Position numbers and translations under genes: made by a program. Positions 49,816 through 57,059 of a stretch of 64,000 bases of DNA are shown here, one piece after another. The notes below the pieces were generated by a model. That model ran no database searches and was not told where the DNA came from. It worked only from the letters and a program-made list of their open reading frames with translations. The DNA comes from Pseudomonas azadiae (GTDB lineage: Bacteria; Pseudomonadota; Gammaproteobacteria; Pseudomonadales; Pseudomonadaceae), in the NCBI RefSeq assembly GCF_019145355.1, contig NZ_JAHSTY010000001.1, positions 1,674,001 to 1,738,000 on the forward strand. The letters are read 5' to 3'. Numbering within the stretch: position 1 is the stretch's first letter; each line of letters opens with the position of its first letter.

Positions 49816-50062
49816 GCGAGTAAGGGTAGGTGGTGGAGGCCCTAGCTGCGGAGCAGCGTAGGCCTACAACACACATCTTGCCGTCTGATCTTCTGCAATT
49901 CTAGGCAACTTGCCCACCTTAGGTTCGCTTTACTGCCATATCCGGCTATTTCTCACCTATAATTTCCCAAAATTTCTCTGAGTTGCGTTAAATTGCGCTG
50001 CCAATATAAAAATTTCCTTTAATTTGCTAAAGTTTCCTTGAGTTGCCTATAGCAAGTGCTGA
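49816..50062. other. RP4-like origin of transfer (oriT)
   Basis: The block GCGAGTAAGGG (49816-49826) recalls GCGAATAAGGG of RP4 oriT. A hairpin follows (CTAGCTGC-GGA-GCAGCGTAG, near 49841-49860), then AGGCCTACAACACACATCTTG and CCGTCTGA, close to the RP4 nic region (ATCCTG/CCCGGCTGA), so the likely nick is after 49880. To the right, repeated AATTTC-containing AT-rich tracts (49970-50035) suit TraK wrapping. The RP4 comparison is from memory. Confidence 0.75.
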
Positions 50063-50096
50063 CCACTAGCGCGATCACATAAACAGGAGACGCCAA

Positions 50097-50468
50097 ATGA
50101 CAGACGGGCCGAAAAAGGTGTATCGCGGCGCAGGGCGAGTTGCCTTCCTGGCCAGGCTTGATGACTTTCGTAAGCTGATAGATGCAGGGCACCCGCTACG
50201 TGCGATCTATGACGATTACGCCGAACAGCTTGGCATTGGTTACCCGCAGTTCACCAAATATGTCGGCAGGTATGTACGAGAGGAAAAAGACGATGGGCAC
50301 CAAAGGAACGGCGGCGAGCAAATCGCCCAACCAAGCCCCTCCCCTGCCTCTACAGGAGGCCCAGGAGGACAAACCAAGGCCACCCCAGCCTCGGCCCAAA
50401 AACCCGGCGCAAAACGCCCCGGATTCGAGCACAACCCAAATAGCGGAAACCGCGACGACCTAATCTGA
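50097..50468 (+). CDS. traK: TraK-like oriT DNA-wrapping protein
   Basis: This 123-residue protein starts MTDGPKKVYRGAGRVAFLAR and continues LDDFRKLIDAGHPLRAIYDD, then GIGYPQFTKYVGRYV, the conserved N-terminal DNA-binding part of IncP TraK. The C-terminal half is low-complexity, rich in Pro, Gly and Gln, and basic. TraK bends oriT and helps relaxosome formation. AGGAGA lies six bases before the start. It faces away from traJ with the oriT between them. Confidence 0.85.
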   Translation: MTDGPKKVYRGAGRVAFLARLDDFRKLIDAGHPLRAIYDDYAEQLGIGYPQFTKYVGRYVREEKDDGHQRNGGEQIAQPSPSPASTGGPGGQTKATPASAQKPGAKRPGFEHNPNSGNRDDLI

Positions 50469-50574
50469 TGGCCCACGAAACAGCGAGGTTGTTTAGCCCC
50501 TTTAATTTGGGCGAGAAAATGAGGTAGAACTTTTCAGTCTGTCTAATTTTCCTCATTAAAAAAACGGAGACCCC

Positions 50575-50784
50575 ATGGCTCGAAAAACTCTCGCAGAACG
50601 CCGTTCTGACGCCCTTTCAGAGCTGGAAACAGCTAAAGCAAGATTGGCGAAATTGGATAATGAGGCGGCTGAAAGAATTGGGAGAATTGCAATCAAATCA
50701 GGATTGGTTAATCTTGAAATTACAGATGATCGGATTCGGGAAGAATTCGACAATATTGTGGAAAGGATCAGAAAGGGGGATTGA
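50575..50784 (+). CDS. Small helical protein of the transfer region
   Basis: This 69-residue, mostly coiled-coil protein (LAERRSDALSELETAKARLA, then KLDNEAAERIGRIA) has a C-terminal helix (REEFDNIVERIRKGD). It resembles the small TraC/TraD-like or MobC-like accessory proteins of mobilizable plasmids, but I cannot name it with confidence. CGGAGA precedes the start. Its TGA lies three bases before the start of the next gene, so the two are coupled. Confidence 0.65.
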   Translation: MARKTLAERRSDALSELETAKARLAKLDNEAAERIGRIAIKSGLVNLEITDDRIREEFDNIVERIRKGD

Positions 50785-50786
50785 TC

Positions 50787-51011
50787 ATGAAAACCGCTCA
50801 CCGCATCAGCACATTGGCCAACCAACTCAACGAACTGCAAGCCTACCTCGGTCAAGCCAGCGGGCGACCTAGTAAAGCCGTTAGAGAAGCCCAACGCATT
50901 GCGGCAGAGTTGGCTTCCTCGCTCGAAAACTGGCACCTAGAAACACTACACATCCCTGAAACGGAGCGTGGTCACTATCGGACTCAGAACCCCTATTACT
51001 CAGCCCACTAA
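50787..51011 (+). CDS. Hypothetical protein of the transfer region
   Basis: This 74-residue protein (MKTAHRISTLANQLNELQAY, SKAVREAQRIAAELASSLEN) forms helices and ends in a polar, aromatic tail. There is no recognised domain. The ATG at 50787, with AGGGGGA upstream, is preferred to a TTG at 50781. It forms a two-gene unit with the preceding small gene, ended by the terminator at 51031-51059. Confidence 0.6.
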   Translation: MKTAHRISTLANQLNELQAYLGQASGRPSKAVREAQRIAAELASSLENWHLETLHIPETERGHYRTQNPYYSAH

Positions 51012-51030
51012 GACGCTACGCCATTTCATC

Positions 51031-51059
51031 AAAAGCCCACTTCGGTGGGCTTTTTTTTT
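51031..51059 (+). terminator. Strong Rho-independent terminator
   Basis: AAAAGCCCAC-TTCG-GTGGGCTTTT followed by further T residues (nine T in a row). It separates the traK-side genes from the trb unit. Confidence 0.9.
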
Positions 51060-51178
51060 GTCCGTAAAAACACATCACGCTGGACAGACAGGCAGGTCCA
51101 TGCATGAAGAAAATACCAGCAAAATCAGGTTGATGCGTGTCAATCTCACTCAGGCGACGCTCGCAAGCCATTGATTTC

Positions 51179-51204
51179 TATGCGGATAGATACTTATCCG
51201 CATA
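51179..51204. promoter_or_regulatory. Perfect 10-base inverted repeat upstream of trbJ
   Basis: TATGCGGATA (51179-51188) and TATCCGCATA (51195-51204) are exact inverses with a six-base spacer, 65 bases before the trbJ start. There is no T-run, so it is more likely an operator than a terminator. The binding protein is unknown; it does not match the KorA or KorB operators I know from IncP plasmids. Confidence 0.55.
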
Positions 51205-51268
51205 TTCCAAACCACACCAAATCAGTCAATAATCAAACCTCGAACCATGACAAAACGAGGTGTTCGGC

Positions 51269-52063
51269 ATGAATACGGAATTGCTGAAATCGCCGATTTC
51301 TTCAGCTCGAAAATCGAGAATACGTAATGCCCTTGTTTTAGCAATGAAAAGCACAAGCCTTGGTATGGGTCTCTACTTAGCATCACCCGATGCGTATGCC
51401 ATCTACTGCTCAAACTGCTCGACGTTCTATCAACAGATGTTCGAGTACGCCGAGGCAGTCAACACGGCGCTGAACACTGCCGAGCAGCTACAGACGCAGA
51501 TTCAGCAGTATCAGAATATGGTCACCCAGGGTACGGGCTTGCCAAGCACCATGTTTGGCAGCATCGCGGCGGACCTTAAAAACGTGGCCAACATTTACAC
51601 CCGCTCTCAGTCCCTAGGCCGCCAGATCCAGAATATGGACTCGCAGTTCAACACCGCTTTTCCTGGCTTTCAGTCCTACCTAAATCAAGCTGCAAACTCG
51701 GTGGAAGTACCAGCGCGTGAACGCTATCAGAAGTGGTCAGAGCAAAACCGCGACAGCGTAAAAGCGGCCCTTGAAGCTGCCAATCTCAATACCAGCACCT
51801 TCGAGTCTGAGGATACCCAGCTCGATCACATGGTGGCTCGCTCACAGTCGGCCGTGGGCCGGATGCAAGCCATTCAGGCAGGCAACGAGATAGCCTCTCA
51901 GAACGTGCAGCAGTTGCAAAAACTGCGCGATCTACTGGCTACGCAAATAAACATGCAAGGTAACTATATGGCTCAGCAGGGCGACCGAAAGGCTGCTAGC
52001 GAAGCCGCCGAGCAAAAGTTCGAGGCCCGTAGAAACGACTGGGGGCCCTCCGAGGATTTCTAA
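51269..52063 (+). CDS. trbJ: P-type conjugative transfer protein TrbJ (VirB5-like)
   Basis: This 264-residue exported protein has a signal-like segment (ALVLAMKSTSLGMGLYLASP, then DAYA) and a cysteine pair CSNCSTFYQQ right after it. A long helical body follows (EAVNTALNTAEQLQTQIQQY), as in TrbJ/VirB5. TrbJ is a minor pilus or tip component of the IncP mating pore. The start at 51269 has GAGGT upstream. It ends in a 15-residue tail (FEARRNDWGPSEDF) nearly repeated at the end of the next protein. The rest of the trb operon (trbB-I) is absent, so it must work in another plasmid's pore if at all. Confidence 0.85.
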   Translation: MNTELLKSPISSARKSRIRNALVLAMKSTSLGMGLYLASPDAYAIYCSNCSTFYQQMFEYAEAVNTALNTAEQLQTQIQQYQNMVTQGTGLPSTMFGSIAADLKNVANIYTRSQSLGRQIQNMDSQFNTAFPGFQSYLNQAANSVEVPARERYQKWSEQNRDSVKAALEAANLNTSTFESEDTQLDHMVARSQSAVGRMQAIQAGNEIASQNVQQLQKLRDLLATQINMQGNYMAQQGDRKAASEAAEQKFEARRNDWGPSEDF

Positions 52064-52065
52064 CT

Positions 52066-52251
52066 ATGTTCATATCTAAAAATCTGATCGCTGGGTTATG
52101 CATCGTCTCTGCTCTTAGTGGTGCTGTTCTGTCCGGACTCATTGTTTCTATCCGCACCGATTGCGTGGCTACTGAGCGTTCGATGCAATCAGACACGGAT
52201 AAAAAATTTGAAGCCCGGAAAAACAACTGGGGCCCGTCTGAGGATTTCTAA
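52066..52251 (+). CDS. trbK: TrbK-like small membrane or exported protein
   Basis: This 61-residue protein has an N-terminal hydrophobic helix (LIAGLCIVSALSGAVLSGLI), a short periplasmic part and the tail FEARKNNWGPSEDF. Its place between trbJ and trbL matches TrbK, the entry-exclusion protein of IncP plasmids, but no sequence match beyond size and topology can be claimed. It starts two bases after the trbJ stop. Its last codons share with trbJ the segment GAGGATTTCTAACTATG, which contains the ribosome site and start of the following gene. Confidence 0.65.
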   Translation: MFISKNLIAGLCIVSALSGAVLSGLIVSIRTDCVATERSMQSDTDKKFEARKNNWGPSEDF

Positions 52252-52253
52252 CT

Positions 52254-53864
52254 ATGCAACGCTCAACATTTCTAGCACTTGTCAGTGCAACACTCTTGCT
52301 TTCGGCCGGTAGCGTGATGGCAGCAGGAGATGTAACTCAAAGCAATGAAATGAACGGGCTTTTGCGGATGCTTTATCAAGCCGCAAGTGAATGGTCACCA
52401 CGGCTACAAGGGTATGCACTCAAATTGCTGGCGTCTCTCGCTCTCATCCAATTGGTTTGGACGTTCATGCCTTTAGTGATGAAACAAGCTGACCTAGGCG
52501 AAGTTATCGGCGAGCTGATCCGCTTCTTCATGGTCATTGGCTTTTTCTACGCAGTCATTGAGCATTCCGTTCCATGGGCGACAGCCGTAGTGGACAGCTT
52601 CCGAGAAGCAGCGGGCACGGCTAGCGGGCTGGGCCGTGCGCTTCAGCCCGGTGATATGTTCGCGGTGGCTGTCAACTTCTCACGCACCATCGTGGATGGA
52701 ATATCACTTTTTTCTCCGGGTAAAGCAGTCCTTATCGCGCTTGTTGGTTGCTTGGTTTTACTGTGCTTCGCCTTTATTGCGGCATTCATGTTTGTGACGC
52801 TTGTAGAGTCGTACGTCATCATCAATGCCTCCGTGCTTTTCTTCGGTTTCGGTGGTTCGCAATGGACACGCGATTTTGCAATTGCACCACTCCGCTTCGT
52901 TGTTGCCGTAGGTGCCAAGCTGTTCGTCCTAACATTGATCGTAGGAATTATTGTCACATCGGCGAAGTCCTGGTTAGCGGCTTATACCAATGACGAAGCA
53001 TCTCTGATGACATTGGCAGGTTTGGCTCTGGTATGCGCATATCTGACCAAGACTATTCCCGAACTGATTGGCGGGATGATAAGCGGCACATCTATGGGCG
53101 GCGGTTCGGCCCTCGGCGGAATGGCTGCGGCCGGTGCGGCCGGTGCTGCTGCCGCAGTCGCCACCATCGCCACGGCCGGTGCCGCGGCGCCCGCCGCTGC
53201 TGGTGTGCTTGGCGCTGCAGGTAGTGGTGCAAGTGCTGCAGGGGCTGCCGGTAGCGGAGGATTGGCTGGCGCTATCAACTCCAGCTTTGCCGGTGCGGCA
53301 AACTCCGGCACCGGTGCGGTAGCGTCAACGGCCAATGCCGCATCCTCTGGAGTGGGTGCTAGCACTGGTGGCGGCGCAGCCCTCAAGGGCTCTACATCAG
53401 CGGGATCGAGCGTAGGGGGCAGTACGGCTAATGCGAGGCCTAGCCCTGCCCAGCAATCTAACAGCGGCGTACAGCAGGCCACCAAGCAGGCTGGAAAGGC
53501 AATCCAAGACAACGACGACAAAGACAAACAGCAAGAGACACCAAAAAGGGGTACTGAAGGCTCGGGAAATGCCCTTTCTCAAACAGCGAATGGAGGTGCA
53601 AAGGTGCTTGGGGTGATGGCTTCAATGGCTGTACCGGGCATGGAGAATGCGCATGGCCTGTCCCTTGGTGCTGGATCAACCCCACCTTCAAATAGCGAGG
53701 TCAATTCGGCCCCGATAAACAGCGGTGGAGATTTGGCCGCTGATTCCGAGCAGGGGGATTCCAACGTGATCCGTCCAGCCTCAGACGCAAGCCCTACTAA
53801 TGGTCGCCTAGCCTCGCTGAGTGTGCCAGGTACGGCCTCCAACAACGAAAAAACGGAGAAATAA
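52254..53864 (+). CDS. trbL: P-type conjugative transfer protein TrbL (VirB6-like)
   Basis: This 536-residue inner-membrane protein has a signal-like start and at least six hydrophobic segments in the first 290 residues (LKLLASLALIQLVWTFMPLV; AVLIALVGCLVLLCFAFIAA). A Gly/Ala/Ser-rich low-complexity region follows (about 285-395), then a polar, Gln/Asn-rich tail. This is TrbL, the VirB6-type pore subunit, of normal size for the family. It begins two bases after the trbK-like stop. The low-complexity region may vary in length between relatives. Confidence 0.85.
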   Translation: MQRSTFLALVSATLLLSAGSVMAAGDVTQSNEMNGLLRMLYQAASEWSPRLQGYALKLLASLALIQLVWTFMPLVMKQADLGEVIGELIRFFMVIGFFYAVIEHSVPWATAVVDSFREAAGTASGLGRALQPGDMFAVAVNFSRTIVDGISLFSPGKAVLIALVGCLVLLCFAFIAAFMFVTLVESYVIINASVLFFGFGGSQWTRDFAIAPLRFVVAVGAKLFVLTLIVGIIVTSAKSWLAAYTNDEASLMTLAGLALVCAYLTKTIPELIGGMISGTSMGGGSALGGMAAAGAAGAAAAVATIATAGAAAPAAAGVLGAAGSGASAAGAAGSGGLAGAINSSFAGAANSGTGAVASTANAASSGVGASTGGGAALKGSTSAGSSVGGSTANARPSPAQQSNSGVQQATKQAGKAIQDNDDKDKQQETPKRGTEGSGNALSQTANGGAKVLGVMASMAVPGMENAHGLSLGAGSTPPSNSEVNSAPINSGGDLAADSEQGDSNVIRPASDASPTNGRLASLSVPGTASNNEKTEK

Positions 53865-53866
53865 TC

Positions 53867-54187
53867 ATGATGGGCTTTCTGATGTTCGCTGGCTTCGTAG
53901 TATTAGCCTCGACCTCCGCCATCGGCATGTGGGCGCTCGGCAGGTGGCTGCGCAGCAAGGGCTATGGGCCGCAACTCGATAGGTTGGATCGCCAATTCAC
54001 GGCCTTGCAGCTTCGAGTAAGCCCGCTGGCCTTGTCGGCTTCCTATCGCATGTTTGCCGGGGCGCAAACCATGAATCGTTTACCTCTGCTGGGCAGCAAG
54101 AGTGGCGCCACTCTGAACCAGCAGGTGTTGATGGCCATCCAAGCCGCGCAGGAAGCACAGGAGCAAGATAAGCGCGGTGAGCACTGA
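53867..54187 (+). CDS. Small membrane-anchored protein after trbL
   Basis: This 106-residue protein has one N-terminal hydrophobic helix (MFAGFVVLASTSAIGMWALG), a basic segment (RWLRSKGYGPQLDRLDRQF) and a soluble helical tail. I cannot assign it to TrbM, TrbN or another IncP protein. It follows trbL by two bases and is the last gene of the trb unit before the terminator at 54207-54228. An accessory pore or exclusion role is only a guess from position. Confidence 0.6.
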   Translation: MMGFLMFAGFVVLASTSAIGMWALGRWLRSKGYGPQLDRLDRQFTALQLRVSPLALSASYRMFAGAQTMNRLPLLGSKSGATLNQQVLMAIQAAQEAQEQDKRGEH

Positions 54188-54206
54188 TCGCTGGCAAGCC
54201 CCACAG

Positions 54207-54228
54207 AACCCCGCCTCAGTGCGGGGTT
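54207..54228 (+). terminator. Terminator of the trb unit
   Basis: AACCCCGC-CTCAGT-GCGGGGTT followed by TTGCTTTC, 20 bases after the stop of the last trb-unit gene. Confidence 0.8.
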
Positions 54229-54377
54229 TTGCTTTCTCCCCTTTTGGTGTTACGAACACTCCGCACCTTCGGTGCTGCGCGTCCCGTGGACAACGCTTCG
54301 CGTTGACACAACGGGCTTGCGGCTACTCGTGATATTTCATCACGGGGCTACTCCCGGCTATGCCGGACAAAATCCCG

Positions 54378-54408
54378 GGAGGCTTCGCCATTAGTAATAC
54401 GCACGGAC
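54378..54408 (+). repeat. 31-base direct repeat, copy 1
   Basis: This 31-base segment beginning GGAGGCTTCGCCATTAGTAA and ending CACGGAC is repeated exactly at 54512-54542, 134 bases away. It lies in the 717-base non-coding stretch between the trb unit and repC (54188-54904). Confidence 0.85.
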
Positions 54409-54511
54409 ATTGAACACCTGCACTTGGCATTGCGGATACCGATACGGATGGGCTTATGTCAGCCACATGACAACCTTGAAATCACCGCGAGCGGGCCGCC
54501 GTCAAAAGCGC

Positions 54512-54542
54512 GGAGGCTTCGCCATTAGTAATACGCACGGAC
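54512..54542 (+). repeat. 31-base direct repeat, copy 2
   Basis: An exact copy of 54378-54408. The surrounding sequence differs, so only these 31 bases are duplicated. Many short hairpins (for example ACGCTTCGCGT near 54293) surround the pair. A role in the vegetative origin or as a recombination site is possible. Confidence 0.85.
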
Positions 54543-54824
54543 CTGTCTCAGTTCCGTCTATTACACACCCTGTAAGGCCCTGTGCTGTATCAGCACAGCA
54601 TCCCGTTACCACCCGCTAAAAAGCGCTTTATGGCGTGTCCTGCGGCATTTTGGCAAGCTCGAACGGCACGATGTCCAGGTGGTTGAGGTGGTGTGTATTC
54701 GACTGAGCGAATCTGCCCTTCCTTTTGGTGCTCAACGGCCGTAGGCCGACAGGCAAGGCCGGACCGCGCCTAGGCGCGGGCTGTGCCGCGCAGGACTGAA
54801 TATCCTGAATATCCTGCTAACTCC

Positions 54825-54907
54825 GGGCGGGTGTGCGACGTTTCGGGCGAGTGTGAGACGCTATCGGGCGGATGTGCGACGCTTTCGGGCGGGTGTGCGA
54901 CGCTTTA
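54825..54907 (+). repeat. Four tandem iterons, likely oriV
   Basis: Units of 20-21 bases start at 54825, 54845, 54866 and 54887, each of the form GGGCGGGTGTGCGACGCTTT with up to a few changes. They end at the repC stop codon. Tandem iterons beside repA-repC are the layout of IncQ-type origins, where RepC binds the repeats and RepA is the helicase. An upstream double TATCCTG motif (54801-54816) may be part of the origin. Confidence 0.8.
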
Positions 54908-55657
54908 AGCGTTACCAGGTCCTTTTTTCCTTACCCTAGCGCCGTCGATAATCAGGCCTAGTTCATTCAATTTGTCCGCTTCTTCCCTTAGTCTGAATCG
55001 TGCATCGCGGATTGCCTTGCTGAGCACCCTACCGGCGACGGCCACAATAAGCGTGTCGAGATACCAACCGCCTGTCGGCTCTACTTTGTGGCTCAAAACG
55101 TGCCGAGCTACAGCTTGGCTGATGCCGTGTTCTAGACGCGCAATTTGCGCGGGGTCGTAGTAAAGATGTAAATCGTGCTGAAGTAACATTACAAGAGCAA
55201 CGCCGAGCCGCACCTTCCACAGACGCCGCTCACCCCCCGTCAGGGGATTAGGTCGCGTCTTTTCCGAAGGAACTACGTGGTCAATCAGTCCACCTATAAT
55301 CGGAAAATCGAATTGGGGTGTTTCGATGGTTATGGTTGCAGCTCGTAGCTCCGCCAATAGCTTTTCAAGCTGGGAGAGACTGTAGCGACTTTCTGACAGC
55401 GTTTTCCGCAAGCGGGCAGGGTCTACCAAGAGCTCAATGCCGCCATCGTCGACCACGCGCTTACGTTCTGAGCAATATAAAATCGCATCCATAACGTCGG
55501 CGTGCCTCTGGCCTAGTCTGCCTACCACGCGGCAACGCCCAAATGATGTATCGGTCCAATCGCCTGCGCGATGCTGCGGGCGCTGGCTAGGCTGATAAAG
55601 CATCACTCGGGCCAGTGCACTAGTACTGGTGGGGGTCACGGCGTTACCACCGCTCAT
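54905..55657 (-). CDS. repC: IncQ-like replication initiator RepC
   Basis: This 250-residue protein follows repA with a 14-base overlap, as in IncQ plasmids. It contains a winged-helix-like segment (DPARLRKTLSESRYSLSQLE, KLLAELRAATITIE) and GGWYLDTLIVAVAGRVLSKA toward the end. RepC binds iterons and opens the origin; four iterons lie at its own 3' end. The start at 55657 has GGAGTG just upstream. The family match rests on size, gene order and iterons more than on a clear motif. Confidence 0.72.
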   Translation of the reverse strand: MSGGNAVTPTSTSALARVMLYQPSQRPQHRAGDWTDTSFGRCRVVGRLGQRHADVMDAILYCSERKRVVDDGGIELLVDPARLRKTLSESRYSLSQLEKLLAELRAATITIETPQFDFPIIGGLIDHVVPSEKTRPNPLTGGERRLWKVRLGVALVMLLQHDLHLYYDPAQIARLEHGISQAVARHVLSHKVEPTGGWYLDTLIVAVAGRVLSKAIRDARFRLREEADKLNELGLIIDGARVRKKGPGNA

Positions 55658-56522
55658 CGTCACTCCCACTTACGACGTGCAGGGCGCGTTCCTTCTTCAC
55701 CGCCTCCAATTCCACCGGTACAAGCACGCCGCCATCGTGGCGCTTGTACCATTGTTCGAGCGGAGTGGCATCGTAGTTCTGTTTGCTAACACCAAAACGA
55801 ACAAAGAAACCTCTTCGATCGTTACCGATGGGCTGCCGATCATAGGTGCGGTCGCTGAGAATTTTGGCCTGCTCCTCAGTCATCTTTGCGACAAAGCCGC
55901 ACCAGCGGGCGTTGTCGATTAGAGCGGATGCGCCTCGTGCTGCCTGTTGCTGATCGGTTTGCCCCTCGCGGGCGCTGCCCTTGCTGACATGGTGCAGGTA
56001 CAAGACAGATGCCCCAGTATTGGTCGCGACGTGCTCAAGCGTGGCGACTAACCGTGACATGTCGCCGTTGCTGTTCTCGTCTCGGTCGTGAATTCGGCTT
56101 AGGGTATCCAGCACGATCAATCTGGCACCTTCGCAAAACTCGGTGATACGGGCAAGGTGCCGATCATCCATGACGTTAAGTCGTTTACCCATGATCGACT
56201 CAAGAACGAGGTTCTCCGCGATGGCCTCGCGTGCCTGCTGATTTAAGTGCTGGCCTATGGCATGGATGCGGCGCACCAACGCGACTTCCGGGTCTTCTCC
56301 GGCGAAATAGACCACTCGGCCAGCGCATGAGGGGGCAAGCCCTACAAGATCACCGCCGGCAACGCTGCAGGCGATAGCCATCGCCGCTTCCAACGCCCAG
56401 AAGCTTTTCCCTGTAGCTCCGGGAGCTACCAATGCTCCCACGGTGCCAGCGAGGAAGCCGGGCCATATGAAGTCCAGTGTGGGCGGTTCGTTCTCGAATG
56501 CTGCCCGTAAGTCAATCGCCAC
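55644..56522 (-). CDS. repA: RepA-family hexameric replicative helicase (IncQ-like)
   Basis: This 292-residue RecA-like ATPase has Walker A VAPGATGKSFWALEAAMAIA, the family segment GRVVYFAGEDPEVALVRRIH, Walker B RLIVLDTLSRIHDRDEN and SVLYLHHVSKGSAREG. These are the signatures of RSF1010 RepA. It would unwind DNA at the origin together with RepC. It starts three bases after the AlpA-like stop and overlaps repC at its end, so the three genes form one unit. Confidence 0.88.
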   Translation of the reverse strand: MAIDLRAAFENEPPTLDFIWPGFLAGTVGALVAPGATGKSFWALEAAMAIACSVAGGDLVGLAPSCAGRVVYFAGEDPEVALVRRIHAIGQHLNQQAREAIAENLVLESIMGKRLNVMDDRHLARITEFCEGARLIVLDTLSRIHDRDENSNGDMSRLVATLEHVATNTGASVLYLHHVSKGSAREGQTDQQQAARGASALIDNARWCGFVAKMTEEQAKILSDRTYDRQPIGNDRRGFFVRFGVSKQNYDATPLEQWYKRHDGGVLVPVELEAVKKERALHVVSGSDDERW

Positions 56523-56525
56523 AAC

Positions 56526-56780
56526 TCAAGCTCCCATTCCGGGACGCGTGGCCGGGCCGGATTGCCTGCACGTATCAATCCATGTCTCGACCTCTTCTAA
56601 ATCCCAAACGACCTTCCGGCTGCTAACGGCAATACGACGAGGGAATTTCCCCTGCTTTTCGAAGTTATAAATCGTCCGCTCACACAAAGGGATCATTGCC
56701 AGCAATTGCTTTTTGCTGATGAGCACTTTGCTCGACTTCCTCGATTCTTTTTCCACACCGAACTCCTCGTTTTGTCGCAT
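56526..56780 (-). CDS. AlpA-family excisionase-like regulator
   Basis: This product of about 84 residues has a MerR/AlpA-type helix-turn-helix (KVLISKKQLLAMIPLCERTI, then YNFEKQGKFPRRI) and the usual DLEEVETWID end. AlpA-like proteins activate integrase expression or act as excision factors. The start is unsure: in-frame ATGs also occur at 56825 and 56816, and none has a strong ribosome site; 56780 gives the usual family length. It is the first gene of the alpA-repA-repC unit, so excision and replication may be switched on together. Confidence 0.75.
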   Translation of the reverse strand: MRQNEEFGVEKESRKSSKVLISKKQLLAMIPLCERTIYNFEKQGKFPRRIAVSSRKVVWDLEEVETWIDTCRQSGPATRPGMGA

Positions 56781-57059
56781 TTGAGGTTCGATTATTGCCC
56801 CATATTTCCAGAGCATTCCACTCATATTTATCGATTTATTCCTTTCAAAATCAGTATCTTACTGTCCGACAAACGTATAGTTCCGGACAAAAGAGACAAC
56901 GCGATGTCATTGTTCTTTCAGGAGTTTTTTCCGTCAGAAACCTCAAAAAAAATGTGTCCCGCAAACGGGTAGTTTCCGGACAGAAAAAAAACCACGAATG
57001 TGGTTTTTTGATAGAGAAAAATAGATCAGCTTCCGCTTATCCCCTCACGAAAAACGAAA

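Noticed and set aside
54410..54619. 69-codon plus-strand frame in the rep-trb gap
   Set aside because: It spans part of the 31-base repeats and hairpins, and lacks a ribosome site and any similarity.
54825..54907. Possible CRISPR array
   Set aside because: Units are contiguous 20-21-base repeats without spacers, next to repC; they are iterons. No cas genes are present.
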